Assembly: GCA_023454175.1 (NCBI GenBank)
Contig: JAEXRW010000023.1
Coordinates: forward strand, 40,242-104,241
DNA from: Bacillota bacterium
GTDB lineage: Bacteria > Bacillota > Clostridia > Christensenellales > JAEXRW01
Reading direction: 5' to 3'
Length of the DNA: 64,000 nucleotides
The notes under the pieces are model-generated. The model had not been told where the DNA came from and did no database searches. It worked only from the letters and a program-made list of their open reading frames with translations. Position numbers and translations under genes: made by a program. Shown here in pieces: positions 50,670-59,200 of this stretch (its first letter is position 1; every line of letters starts with the position of its first letter).

Positions 50670-51626
50670 CTACCTGTAAATTTTACATCCGTTCTTTTCG
50701 AGCTTGTCCAGCGCCGGGCTTTCCGTGACGGGATTGGCACGCACGGAGAGGAATCTAAGCGCCGTCATATTCTCCAGCGGGCTCCAGTCCGTGATTTTGT
50801 TGGCGCTCAGGTCGATGTATCTGCTCAATTGCGGGTTCTTTGCGAGTGGTGAGATGTCCTTTATCTTATTGCGCTCGAGAGAAAGGTATTGGAGGCCCGT
50901 TAAACCGGCCACCGGGGATATGTCCGTTATGCCGCAGCTTGCCAGCGATAGATCGGATAGTTTATACTTCTCCGCCAGCATTCGGAGACTCTCAGAACTT
51001 ATTTTCGATTTATGCAGAGACACGACATTGAGCTGGTCGCAATTCTCCATCAGTTTCCTGAAAAAGTCGTCGGTTGCACCCACTAACCCTATCGTGCTCA
51101 GTTTCTTGTTGGCTAGCAGCGGCGTGAAGTCTTTCAGTTTATCCTGGCATTGGAACTCGACCAGATCCCGCGTCCCGGAAAGCGCGGAAATATCCTTTAT
51201 TTTCGTGTCGAACAAGATGACGCGCCTGAGATTCACGCACCAGCGGAGGTCATCCAGTGTTTTGATCCTTCCCCCGTAGGCCTCCAATTCTTCATAGTTG
51301 AATTTGAAGTTCCAAACCTTCAGCATGTCCTGGTCGGTGATGGAGCCTTTCGGCTGATTCAGAATGGTACGGATGACCTTCTCCACGATCCGGTCTTTGA
51401 ACTTGATCACAATAGGAGTGGGCGGGGAGGGAGGCGGCGAGGGTGACAGCGTTGGCTCCTGCGTTGGAGTCGGTGATGGCGTCGGCGTCTGTGACGGTGT
51501 TGGAGTTTCCGTTTGTACAGCCGGCTGTTCCGGCATATTCGACGTGGAAACCGTTTGTGCTGCACAGCCCGTCGCTGTAAAAGCCAGCATTAAAATAACG
51601 ACTGTCACCGCAATTGGTTTTTTCAT
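50670..51626 (-). CDS. Leucine-rich repeat lipoprotein
   Basis: 318 residues. Lipoprotein signal MKKPIAVTVVILMLAFTATGC, then a Pro/Thr/Ser-rich linker (about 30-75), then leucine-rich repeats: LRRVILFDTKIKDISALSG, YKLSDLSLASCGITDISPVAG, LQYLSLERNKIKDISPLAK and IDLSANKITDWSPLEN, of the internalin-like 22-residue class. A cell-surface binding protein on the outer face of the membrane. The start at ATG 51626 follows GAAGG with an A-rich spacer. Its gene stands between the M56 protein gene and the RCC1-like lipoprotein gene on the same strand. A sensing partner for the M56 protease is an inference. Confidence 0.82.
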   Translation of the reverse strand: MKKPIAVTVVILMLAFTATGCAAQTVSTSNMPEQPAVQTETPTPSQTPTPSPTPTQEPTLSPSPPPSPPTPIVIKFKDRIVEKVIRTILNQPKGSITDQDMLKVWNFKFNYEELEAYGGRIKTLDDLRWCVNLRRVILFDTKIKDISALSGTRDLVEFQCQDKLKDFTPLLANKKLSTIGLVGATDDFFRKLMENCDQLNVVSLHKSKISSESLRMLAEKYKLSDLSLASCGITDISPVAGLTGLQYLSLERNKIKDISPLAKNPQLSRYIDLSANKITDWSPLENMTALRFLSVRANPVTESPALDKLEKNGCKIYR

Positions 51627-51734
51627 CTCTTTCTTTCCTTCGCTTTCTCTTATGTATTTATGTTCTGAAACCATCTGGCAGCAGCTGCACCGTATTAAGG
51701 CGATTTTGTTGTCTGTTTTTAAGTTTGATTATCA

Positions 51735-53552
51735 TTAAAACAGTTTTTTTCCTATTCCCACTATCTTTCCTTCAATGATTGGTTTATTGATCCCGGTAAT
51801 GGTACCGTTATTCGTAAGGGTGACCCCTTCCGGCACATGCAAGACGCTGTAGATATTCAGCCAAAGTCTTTTTCCGGCCGGTATGGTAACATCATGGTCG
51901 ATTCGTATTTCTACGGGGTTATTTCCGGAGGAAGACGCAACAATATTCAGCGATGTAAACAGTGAGCCTTCGTGCAGGTAATAATAGATACTCTCAGCAG
52001 TGGCTAGCCCCGCATTGAAGCAGATTTCAGCATCTCTCCCGGTTCTGCTTATTTTGCCAATGCAGGAGTAATCCGGTTCATGGTAAAATACCATCCGGCC
52101 AGGATCTTCTATTACGATCTCTCCCAGATTGACGATCACGCATTCAGCATAAAAATTCGGAGAATTTACAGTCAGCGTTACGCCTTTGTCTATAACCAAA
52201 GCATTGATATCATCTAAATAATAGGTATCATCAGATAAAGTCATATCCTTTTTTATGACAATGACATACGCTCCTTTCATCGCATTGGCAAATTCTGCTA
52301 CTGTATTTACATTTACGCCGCTTTTGCGTAGCTGTTTCACGTATTCCGGGTCCGGTGTCGAAGCAGGGGTGGATGAGGGTAAAGCGCTCTGCATAGCTGC
52401 TGCTTTCAAAGCGTCAGCCGTAAGATCGTCCTCGGCAGGGGTGGATGCTGGTGGAGCGCTCTGCATGGATGCCGCTTCCAAAGCGGCAACATTATTAACG
52501 CCTTTTATAGATGGCGTGATCGCGCCCGCACCCAATATGCAGACAGCCCCAACTGCGATGATGACAATGACCGTCGAAAGAACCATCGTCAGCCACGTAC
52601 GCTTTTGGTATTTCATGATGGCATCCAGCCGCTCTTTCAGCACCTCTTTTTCTTCACACATTGTTGTGGAAAGCACTGCCCGCGTCGCTTTGGTATCCGC
52701 AGCGACGGAGATCAATGTGTCCCCATAACTTTGTTTGCCCTTCTGATCCAGTTTGCGTATCACGGCCTCGTCACAGGATAATTCACAGATACGGTCGATC
52801 TCGCGCCGCGCAAGCCATACGAGCGGATTGAACCAATGCAAAGCGCAGGTAATAACGGACAGCCACTTTACCACTACATCCCGTCTGCGCATATGGGTTA
52901 TCTCATGCATCAATACGTTCTGAAGTTGCGCGTCGCTATATTCACGGTCAGGTAGGATGATCTCTGGCTTAAGAAACCCGATCAGCATCGGCGTGGTTGC
53001 AATCGCACTGCGGTAAAGGCGTGGCGCCATCGCATCGCCGCATAACCCGATATATTTATAAAGCTCTTCCATACGCGCCCGGGTACGGTGGCGGCGCACT
53101 TTTTTTGTGAACCGGATGTAGCTGAATACGTTGAACAATAGCACTGCCAATGCTATGGACAAGTAGGCGATCATAAATACCGCCGCTGCTGTCCATGCAG
53201 GTTTCGGCGCAGGATCCACCGCCGGCTTGGCCGCGGTATCTGTCTGCATCTCTGTACCCGCGTTCGTGTGCCGGAGCAGGTTTTCTTCTTCAGCGGCGAA
53301 ATTATTTTGTTCTGCTATGGCACGGATCGGCGAAAGTATGATATTGGATGGCGCTTCGGGTACAGAGATCAGCTTTGATACGGGAATGAGCAGTGCCAAA
53401 AGTGTTGCGAGCCACAGGAAATATTGTACTGATTTGGGCAAGCGATGGCGTATTAGCTGTTTCAATGCAAGCAATAGCAGTATGAGAGCACTGCCGGAGA
53501 GAGACATGATGATGATGGTGTAAATAATATCGCTTACCTGGGATATTATCAT
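51735..53552 (-). CDS. M56-family (BlaR1/MecR1-like) membrane metalloprotease with a beta-helix-like C-terminus
   Basis: 605 residues. N-terminal hydrophobic helices (about 10-60, 115-150) and LMHEITHMRRRDVVVKW (about 214-230), the HExxH zinc site of M56 proteases, with a downstream CELSCDEAVIRKL Glu. A further membrane segment lies near 325-345 (WLTMVLSTVIVIIAVGAVCIL). Unlike BlaR1 it has no penicillin-binding sensor: after a low-complexity repeated piece (AALEAASMQSAPP / ALKAAAMQSALP) the C-terminal ~180 residues show strand-rich, beta-helix-like text (VIVIKKDMTLSDDTYYLDDI). The protease would cut the BlaI-type repressor encoded directly upstream (4-bp overlap). The outer ligand is unknown. 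Confidence 0.85.
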   Translation of the reverse strand: MIISQVSDIIYTIIIMSLSGSALILLLLALKQLIRHRLPKSVQYFLWLATLLALLIPVSKLISVPEAPSNIILSPIRAIAEQNNFAAEEENLLRHTNAGTEMQTDTAAKPAVDPAPKPAWTAAAVFMIAYLSIALAVLLFNVFSYIRFTKKVRRHRTRARMEELYKYIGLCGDAMAPRLYRSAIATTPMLIGFLKPEIILPDREYSDAQLQNVLMHEITHMRRRDVVVKWLSVITCALHWFNPLVWLARREIDRICELSCDEAVIRKLDQKGKQSYGDTLISVAADTKATRAVLSTTMCEEKEVLKERLDAIMKYQKRTWLTMVLSTVIVIIAVGAVCILGAGAITPSIKGVNNVAALEAASMQSAPPASTPAEDDLTADALKAAAMQSALPSSTPASTPDPEYVKQLRKSGVNVNTVAEFANAMKGAYVIVIKKDMTLSDDTYYLDDINALVIDKGVTLTVNSPNFYAECVIVNLGEIVIEDPGRMVFYHEPDYSCIGKISRTGRDAEICFNAGLATAESIYYYLHEGSLFTSLNIVASSSGNNPVEIRIDHDVTIPAGKRLWLNIYSVLHVPEGVTLTNNGTITGINKPIIEGKIVGIGKKLF

Positions 53553-53923
53553 TTTGGGTCGTGCTCCATTGTGAAATATTGCTTCAATTCATCGATTTCG
53601 GTTTCGCCTAATTGTCCGTTTTCGCACAATGAAGCGACAAGCTTTTTTGCGCTCCCTTCAAATACTTTGTCCAGGAACGATTGCCCCTCGGCATACACAT
53701 ATTCCTGTTCGGTGATGGCGGGGGTGTACAGCGTCACATAGTGTGCCTGTGTGCTGATAGCACCCTTGTCACGTAAACGGACCACCAGTGTTTGGATCGT
53801 GGATTTGCTCCATTTTGTCTTGCGTTCAAGCTCCATCCGTATCTCGGCGAACGACAACGGACGTCCTTCGCGCCAAAGGATGCGCATGACTTCCAGTTCA
53901 GCATCTGAAATTTTAGGTGCCAT
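53549..53923 (-). CDS. BlaI/MecI/CopY-family transcriptional repressor
   Basis: 124 residues with the BlaI start ISDAELEVMRILWREGRPLSFAEI, the winged-helix recognition part WSKSTIQTLVVRLRDKGAIS and the C-terminal dimerisation helix FVEGSAKKLVASLCENGQ-like segment. It represses its own operon until cut by the M56 protease. ATG 53923. It overlaps the M56 gene by 4 bp. A palindromic operator candidate lies in its promoter. Confidence 0.88.
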   Translation of the reverse strand: MAPKISDAELEVMRILWREGRPLSFAEIRMELERKTKWSKSTIQTLVVRLRDKGAISTQAHYVTLYTPAITEQEYVYAEGQSFLDKVFEGSAKKLVASLCENGQLGETEIDELKQYFTMEHDPK

Positions 53924-53946
53924 AGTAAATTCCCCCTGATTACTTC

Positions 53947-53985
53947 TGTAATTTACATACTACATTAGTAGAGCCATTGTGTCAA
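53947..53985 (-). promoter_or_regulatory. Promoter and operator of the blaI-M56 operon
   Basis: On the minus strand TTGACA (53980-53985) and TAGTAT (53957-53962) are 17 bp apart. CTAC-ATTA-GTAG (53960-53971) and TGTA-ATT-TACA (53947-53957) are two palindromes overlapping or following the -10, of the half-site type (TACA/TGTA and CTAC/GTAG) seen in BlaI operators. Confidence 0.65.
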
Positions 53986-54167
53986 TATAAATTTTGCATT
54001 TCTTACATATGCAGTCTGTTTCATTGGGGAGCATCCGCTTATCCCCGCTCACTTTCTGGTTTGAAGGAGACTTTTGCATATCTTTCAGGCATATACAACG
54101 ACTTCAGTTCGAATGGCAGCGCCAATTTTCAAGCATGAATTCCAAACCCTCACATTTTTATAAAGAA

Positions 54168-54204
54168 AAAGACCTCCTGCAGTAATACCGCAATAGAGGT
54201 CTTT
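54168..54204 (-). terminator. Terminator of the zinc-ribbon gene
   Basis: A 9-bp stem AAAGACCTC (54168-54176) / GAGGTCTTT (54196-54204), followed on the minus strand by TTTTTCTTTA. It lies 31 bp after the stop at 54236. Confidence 0.75.
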
Positions 54205-54235
54205 CTTGTCTTGCAAGCTGCTATGTTCTGATTTT

Positions 54236-54520
54236 TTACCTGCGCCTTGCCTGGAAGCAATCGCTGCAATAGACCGGTTTTTCATTGTTCGGCTTGAAAG
54301 GGACCATCGTCTCTCTGCCGCATTCGGCGCATACCGCCGGATACATTTCGCGCTGTTCTCTTCCGTAGCCGCCTCTTGACTGCTGCTTCTTTGCCGCCCT
54401 GCATGCGGGGCAGCGCTGCGGTTCGTTTTCAAACCCCTTTTCGCGGTAAAAAGCCTGTTCGTTTTCCGAAAAGATGAAGTCTGCGCCGCAATCCTTGCAG
54501 GTGATCGTTTTGTCTGCCAT
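54236..54520 (-). CDS. Zinc-ribbon protein (CxxC-x17-CxxC type)
   Basis: 94 residues. Two zinc ribbons: ITCKDCGADFIFSENEQAFYREKGFENEPQRCPACRAAKK (CxxC...CxxC) and YPAVCAECGRETMVPFKPNNEKPVYCSDCFQARRR (the CxxC-x17-CxxC motif). The linker is Gly/Arg/Gln-rich. Nucleic-acid or protein binding is likely; the exact role is unknown. ATG 54520 follows AGAGGTAA and begins the family-typical MADKTITC; the in-frame extension to 54589 has no site. A good terminator follows. Confidence 0.85.
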   Translation of the reverse strand: MADKTITCKDCGADFIFSENEQAFYREKGFENEPQRCPACRAAKKQQSRGGYGREQREMYPAVCAECGRETMVPFKPNNEKPVYCSDCFQARRR

Positions 54521-54626
54521 GAATTTACCTCTTTCACTGTTCAAAATTGATTCTATGAGCATTATAGCCATTATCTTCAAAATTAACAAGCCAGCAGTTT
54601 AAAAACCTTCGAATATTTCATTTTTG

Positions 54627-54654
54627 TTGACATTTGACTGCGATCTGTTAAAAT
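54627..54654 (+). promoter_or_regulatory. Promoter of the DEAD-box helicase gene
   Basis: A perfect TTGACA (54627-54632), a 16-bp spacer and TAAAAT (54649-54654). The predicted start of transcription near 54661 gives a leader of about 258 nt before ATG 54919. Confidence 0.7.
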
Positions 54655-54660
54655 ATCATT

Positions 54661-54918
54661 TGTGCGCTTGAGATTAAGTCTCTCGGGTTCACGGGTATGA
54701 CAGCTTTTCTGGTTTGTCATACAGATGGGTTGTTTACCATCTATACTGTTGGTTTGGCGTTAATAAAATGAGGCTTTGCTGGCGAAAAGACGGCAAAGCC
54801 TCTCTTTTTTGGAGTACAGAGGGATTCATATCTTGCTCGCGGGAAACAAGATATGGATCGAATGAAAAGCGCCGGCAAGGCAATAAACAAAAGAATAAGG
54901 AAATGAGAGAGGTATATT
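54661..54918 (+). promoter_or_regulatory. Structured leader with an internal terminator (attenuator candidate)
   Basis: Three hairpins in the leader: GATGG/CCATC near 54723-54740; an intrinsic terminator GAGGCTTTGC (54770-54779) / GCAAAGCCTC (54793-54802) followed by TCTTTTTT; and CATATCTTG (54827-54835) / CAAGATATG (54847-54855). A complete terminator inside the leader, about 110 bp before the start codon, implies control by premature termination, as for cold-shock or antibiotic-responsive genes. The trigger is not visible. Confidence 0.6.
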
Positions 54919-56031
54919 ATGAATTTTTTAGAGAACCTGTCCGGGAAAATGGACAGGACGATCACACAGATTGGTTATACCAAGGCAACGCCTATACAGG
55001 AAAAAGCAATTCCCGCGATCCTGGCAGGAAAAGATATCATCGGGCAGGCGCAGACCGGGACGGGTAAAACCGCCGCGTTTGTTATCCCCATATTGGAGAA
55101 ACTGGACGCAGCAAAGCACTGTATTCAGGTGCTGGTGCTGTGCCCCACCAGGGAGCTTGCCATGCAAACAACTGCAGCCTTCCGAAAGTTTTCAGCACAC
55201 CTCCCCGGCGTGAGGGCCCTGGCTGTGTACGGTGGCCAGCCCATAGACCGGCAGATCGGCATGCTGAGGAATGGTGTGCATATCATCGTGGGAACACCCG
55301 GACGCATTCTGGACCATATGAAGCGCAGGACCATCAGTTTTGACCAGGTGCGCATTGCCGTGCTCGATGAAGCGGATGAGATGTTTGACATGGGCTTCAG
55401 AAACGATATCCAGAAAATACTGGGCAGCACACCCCAGGACAGGCAAACGCTCCTGTTTTCAGCCACGATGCCTCGTGAGATTCTGGAGTTGACGAAGCGG
55501 TACCAGACTGATCCGCAGCATATATGCATTGCCGGCAAGGAAATGACGGTACAGAAGATCAAGCAGTATTATCTGGAGACAGCGGATGGTACCAAACCGG
55601 CCGTATTATCCAAATTGCTCAAAAAGCATGACCCGGATCTGTCGTTGGTGTTCTGTAATACGAAGCACAGGGTGGATAGGCTGGTAAAAGTGCTGTCCAA
55701 TCAAGGCCACAGTGTGGCCGGGCTGCACGGCGGTATGAACCAGAACCAGCGTGACGGGGTCATGAAAAGATTCCATACCCGGGCGGTCGATATCCTAGTA
55801 GCTACGGATGTTGCCGCGCGCGGGATCGATGTCAAAGGGATCGACATGGTATTCAACTATGACATCCCCAAATGCACGGATTTTTACGTTCACCGCATCG
55901 GCAGGACAGGACGTGCCGGGCATGAAGGGAAAGCGATCACGTTCATCGGCAGCGGCGAACGCGGGATGATCCAGGAGATTCAGGCATTTACAAAGGCACG
56001 TATGATCATGGAACCGGATCCCATGCATTGA
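54919..56031 (+). CDS. DEAD-box ATP-dependent RNA helicase
   Basis: 370 residues with all motifs: Q-motif GYTKATPIQEKAIP, motif I AQTGTGKT, PTRELA, GG, TPGR, DEAD (VLDEADEMFD), SAT, HGGMNQNQRD, VATDVAARGID and HRIGRTGR. It stops just after the helicase core, without the RNA-binding extension of CshA/DbpA types. Such enzymes remodel RNA in ribosome assembly and at low temperature. Transcription would start at 54661 and pass a leader terminator, so expression is probably conditional. The region before the ATG contains the site GAGAGG. It ends at a strong terminator. Confidence 0.93.
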   Translation: MNFLENLSGKMDRTITQIGYTKATPIQEKAIPAILAGKDIIGQAQTGTGKTAAFVIPILEKLDAAKHCIQVLVLCPTRELAMQTTAAFRKFSAHLPGVRALAVYGGQPIDRQIGMLRNGVHIIVGTPGRILDHMKRRTISFDQVRIAVLDEADEMFDMGFRNDIQKILGSTPQDRQTLLFSATMPREILELTKRYQTDPQHICIAGKEMTVQKIKQYYLETADGTKPAVLSKLLKKHDPDLSLVFCNTKHRVDRLVKVLSNQGHSVAGLHGGMNQNQRDGVMKRFHTRAVDILVATDVAARGIDVKGIDMVFNYDIPKCTDFYVHRIGRTGRAGHEGKAITFIGSGERGMIQEIQAFTKARMIMEPDPMH

Positions 56032-56043
56032 GTCTGGAAAAGG

Positions 56044-56075
56044 AAAGCTTCTGTATGAAACAGGAGCTTTTTTTT
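56044..56075 (+). terminator. Terminator of the DEAD-box helicase gene
   Basis: AAAGCTTCTGT (56044-56054) and ACAGGAGCTTT (56060-56070) pair over 11 bp with one G-T, then eight T. Twelve bp past the stop. Confidence 0.85.
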
Positions 56076-56202
56076 ATCTGTCTGAGTCGGTATATTTTTT
56101 ATCAGTTGAAGGTGAATGCGTATAATTTATAAAATTCATCACGAATCTTTCGGCTTGGAATAAGATGGCATAGGCTCTAAAGCATAAAAGGTGGTGAAAG
56201 GG

Positions 56203-56385
56203 ATGGACTTTTTCGGGGGTGGGTGCGGATGCTTGCCAATAATCCTTCTGCTTTGCTGTTGCTGTGGTGATGGTTTTGGCGGCAGAGGAGATAAATGTGG
56301 TCATGAAGGTGGCCTTGGCGGGATACTGCCGCTGATCCTGATCATGTGTTGCTGCTGCGGTGATGGAAAAGGTTTTGGGTTTTAA
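56203..56385 (+). CDS. Small Cys/Gly-rich membrane-associated peptide with a duplicated motif
   Basis: 60 residues. Two copies of one unit are evident: CLPIILLLCCCCGDGFGG and ILPLILIMCCCCGDGKGFG, a hydrophobic stretch, four Cys and a Gly-rich tail, joined by a short polar linker. AAAGGTGG before ATG 56203 decides the start. Similar tiny Cys-Gly peptides occur in clostridia without known function. It has no signal peptide. Membrane anchoring via palmitoylation-like or metal-binding cysteines is speculation. A hairpin (56403-56411 / 56428-56436, AATAGAAGG/CCTTCTATT) follows. Confidence 0.55.
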   Translation: MDFFGGGCGCLPIILLLCCCCGDGFGGRGDKCGHEGGLGGILPLILIMCCCCGDGKGFGF

Positions 56386-56484
56386 GTCTGCTTATGGGAC
56401 GAAATAGAAGGATGGCTTCATCACCCTCCTTCTATTCCCGTGTTAAATGGCACAAACGCTCTTTATTACTTCTGGGCGCTTATC

Positions 56485-56700
56485 CTATTCTGTTTCACGC
56501 TTATATCGCTTCCAGGCGCTTTCAAAAGTCCGTGTGGCGTTTGGCTGTACATAGCGGTTGGACGACCGGATATAGTCAAGCACTTCATTATAACCCGCTT
56601 CTTTTGGAAATGTCGCCTCGTTCCGCTTCATATCTGCGGCCAGTTCCCCCAGCGGTGTATTCCGGCCTATAAATTGCATCATGAATTGATAGAACATCAT
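56485..56700 (-). CDS. YozE-family protein (SAM-like fold)
   Basis: 71 residues. FYQFMMQFIGRNTPLGELAADMKRNEATFPKEAGYNEVLDYIRS...FESAWKRYKRE matches the YozE sterile-alpha-motif-like family, including the F..Y..W spacing. AAGGAG 9 bp before ATG 56700 decides the start over 56736. Function unknown. Confidence 0.75.
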   Translation of the reverse strand: MMFYQFMMQFIGRNTPLGELAADMKRNEATFPKEAGYNEVLDYIRSSNRYVQPNATRTFESAWKRYKRETE

Positions 56701-56755
56701 ACATTTATCTCCTTGCTTATTGGGCGAATGCATCATTCTGCTGCTCGAAATGGGA

Positions 56756-57025
56756 CTAAGTGTTGCACGGTTTTTGTTTCTTCGCTTTTACCGGTTCTCG
56801 AAGGTTTCTCGGTAGTTTTTCCAGTTCTTCAAGGGTTGGGTAGATAAAAGTCTCTTCGCGAAGGCCCTTGTACCCAATAAAGCGATAGTAGACATGCCCG
56901 CCTGGGAAAGGGATGGAATTGCCCAGCATGACACACGTGCTGATTCCATCCAGGGAGATCCACGCCGACATGTACTTGGGATACTTTGGTTTTGGCAATT
57001 CTATTTTTCCGTGTTCAGTATTCAA
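56756..57025 (-). CDS. Hypothetical protein
   Basis: 89 residues with a TTG start (57025), reading IELPKPKYPKYMSAWISLDGISTCVMLGNSIPFPGGHVYYRFIGYKGL. Not recognised. The start lies 1 bp after the stop of the upstream small gene, so translation is probably coupled. Cytosolic, with a basic tail. Confidence 0.5.
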   Translation of the reverse strand: MNTEHGKIELPKPKYPKYMSAWISLDGISTCVMLGNSIPFPGGHVYYRFIGYKGLREETFIYPTLEELEKLPRNLREPVKAKKQKPCNT

Positions 57026-57026
57026 T

Positions 57027-57302
57027 TTAATCGCCCCATTGCAGCCGGTTTTTGGGCTTTGGCTTGAGAGTCTTTTTTCGGGGGGTATACTTCCGTTTCT
57101 CTTTTTCCCCTTTTTGTACGTCCTTGCCTGTATCTGATACCGCTTCAGGTAAAGATTCGGTTTGGTTTTTTCCGTTTTCGATAGTCAATATGATTCCTGC
57201 GCTTTCAGTTTTTAGGATGAATCCGGGTTTCCGTAAAACAAAAAAATTCTTTGAAGATAAATTTGGCAAAACATCCGCAAAGAATTTTGATTCAATATTC
57301 AT
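57027..57302 (-). CDS. Hypothetical protein
   Basis: 91 residues, beta-rich first half (FFVLRKPGFILKTESAGIILTIENG) and a Lys-rich second half (KRKYTPRKKTLKPKPKNR) that may bind nucleic acid or acidic partners. It is followed directly by the 89-residue gene; both look like one small operon. No family recognised. Confidence 0.5.
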   Translation of the reverse strand: MNIESKFFADVLPNLSSKNFFVLRKPGFILKTESAGIILTIENGKNQTESLPEAVSDTGKDVQKGEKEKRKYTPRKKTLKPKPKNRLQWGD

Positions 57303-57620
57303 CTATAACCTATTATATGCTTTTTGACGCACTAAGTCTATCATTATATGCACCTTTATGGAGCGCTTCAAAAGCATATGATATCGCTCGAGAATACTGG
57401 AGCGATCGGTGTTTTCGTAAAGTAGGTTCAGGCTGTGAAGAAAGGGGTGCTGTTTATCTGCCGTATTATATTTCCTGTTGAGCAAAGAGGTTGGAAAATG
57501 CCTGCCGGCGTTTTCGTAATTATTTCAATTATCATTGTTTGCTTCTCGGTGCAGTTTTTTTATTAAATATACTGTGCTTCACGTGTGAGGTTATGCGCAT
57601 TGGTGCCTGATTTTCATGTC
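57303..57620. other. Gene-free region
   Basis: 318 bp. A 60-codon minus-strand frame (57303-57485) abuts the small hypothetical gene but has no ribosome site and no recognisable pattern; I do not accept it. No hairpin stands out. Confidence 0.45.
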
Positions 57621-58133
57621 CTACAAATTGATCATCAACGGCAAGGAATGCGTTACCAGCAAAGCAAAAAACAATAATATGCATACGGTTAAAACTAGAA
57701 GAACGATATTCAACATTTTATTGGTTTTGCTTTTGAATATTATGAACGCCAACGCATAAATGCCAATACCGGTTATACCGCCTGCTGTATTGCACAGCAG
57801 GTCTGTTATGTCCGACCTTCCGATAGCAAGAGCATATTGGATAACTTCAATAAGCAGGCTTGCACAAAATATTACTGCTGCTTTTAGGATAAAGGGCCAT
57901 TTGTTTTTCAGCATGCAGATGTAAATGCCAAAAGGTATAAAAAAGATTATATTATACATTTCGTTTGCGCCAATAGTGGTGAAGCCCTGGAACGGTATCA
58001 GGTTGATTATTCTTGCCCGGTCCATTTCCGCAAAAGAAAAGTGGAGCTTGAAAAGAATGATCCATATCAGTGTCAATGCATAAATCACGAATAACACAAA
58101 TGTAAGAATGTTGTTACGCTTAGCTTTATCCAT
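57621..58133 (-). CDS. VanZ-family membrane protein
   Basis: 170 residues with about five hydrophobic helices, the VanZ features NLIPFQ (after RARII), NIIFFIPFGIYICML and LIEVIQYALAIGRSDITDLLCNTAGGITG. VanZ gives low-level teicoplanin resistance in enterococci; most homologues have unknown roles in the cell envelope. ATG 58133 follows GGAG. A single gene. Confidence 0.85.
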   Translation of the reverse strand: MDKAKRNNILTFVLFVIYALTLIWIILFKLHFSFAEMDRARIINLIPFQGFTTIGANEMYNIIFFIPFGIYICMLKNKWPFILKAAVIFCASLLIEVIQYALAIGRSDITDLLCNTAGGITGIGIYALAFIIFKSKTNKMLNIVLLVLTVCILLFFALLVTHSLPLMINL

Positions 58134-58348
58134 TTTCTATCTCCAAACCTCAAAACATTTAAATAGTGTCCCAATACCTCATTCGGGATAGCCTGGCGTT
58201 TTTCTTAAGATTGCTTTTCCCTGTTCATTCCGCGTCAGCAGAAGACAATACTCGATATATGATAGTTAATCATAAAGCCGGGATGGATGAACTGATGAAG
58301 CACCTTTAATTTATGTAACATCCCATATAAGCCCACTCATTAATATGT

Positions 58349-59098
58349 TCAGTTGATAATTTCGCCCTTGTTTTTGGCTAACCTTTCGTGCCATTCGTGT
58401 CGTTCAGCAGTTGTCAGCTTCGCCCACTCTGTCTCTTCACCAATAATTCGTAAAGGTTCTTGTGCGCGATAAGAACGTGTTAAGTTACCCGGAAATTTTT
58501 TATCAGTAACATTTGGATCGTTTTCAAATTCACCAGTTGGTTCTATTATATAAACACGTTCCCTTCCTTCTCCTTTTGCGAGTGCAGCTGCAAGTCCTGC
58601 GCCATTGACACTAGCAGTGAAATAAATATGGTTCATCTTGAGCTTAGGTTTGTAATTTGAATTTCCGCCTGCTGTCAGTAAATCACCAACCTTTAAATCT
58701 GCCTTTGTCCCATGATAAAATGGTCCCTTATCTGAAGGCTTGCCCTTATATGAGTCTGCCAATTTATAATTTCTATTTGCATTGTCCGTATCGAACAACT
58801 CCACATAACATTTTGCAATGTTCGAATATAGCGTTGGATACGCACTCTTAACGTTCTCATCATTTATCTTTAATGCACACTGTAAGGATGTTTCCATCCA
58901 TTTTAACTTGTCTGTAATACTCTTTTGTAGACGAGCTATATGATATCCTGCAATAAATCTTTCATAGTCGTCTGTTGCTTCGTTCCATGCTTTACGAAAC
59001 ATCGCGATTGCATCTTCAATGTTTCCACTGTCCTCCTGGTTCATCCCGCTCACACAGAGTTTAATGACGACGTTATTTGGATCGAATTTTATATTCAT
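58349..59098 (-). CDS. Rifampin ADP-ribosyltransferase (Arr) with an N-terminal TPR-like domain
   Basis: 249 residues. From ~120 the Arr family is plain: PFYHGTKADLKVGDLLTAGGNSNYKPKLKMNHIYFTASVNGAGLAAALAKGEGRERVYIIEPTGEFENDPNVTDKKFPGNLTRSYRAQEPLRIIGE. Arr transfers ADP-ribose from NAD to the rifamycin 23-hydroxyl and inactivates the drug. Classical Arr is only ~140 residues; the extra first ~110 residues (AIAMFRKAWNEATDDYERFIAGYHIARLQ..) look like TPR-type helices. A different target than rifamycins is therefore possible. GGAGG before ATG 59098. No terminator assigned. Confidence 0.85.
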   Translation of the reverse strand: MNIKFDPNNVVIKLCVSGMNQEDSGNIEDAIAMFRKAWNEATDDYERFIAGYHIARLQKSITDKLKWMETSLQCALKINDENVKSAYPTLYSNIAKCYVELFDTDNANRNYKLADSYKGKPSDKGPFYHGTKADLKVGDLLTAGGNSNYKPKLKMNHIYFTASVNGAGLAAALAKGEGRERVYIIEPTGEFENDPNVTDKKFPGNLTRSYRAQEPLRIIGEETEWAKLTTAERHEWHERLAKNKGEIIN

Positions 59099-59200
59099 AT
59101 GATTTTACCTCCAAATGAATGATACCACATAATCTTCGCTCATTATTGTTTCTTAAATTATTACCGTTGTGCATTACTTTTGTGGCTATTGCAAATGTGC

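Noticed and set aside
57303..57485. 60-codon minus-strand frame upstream of two small hypothetical genes
   Set aside because: No ribosome site and no protein-like pattern.
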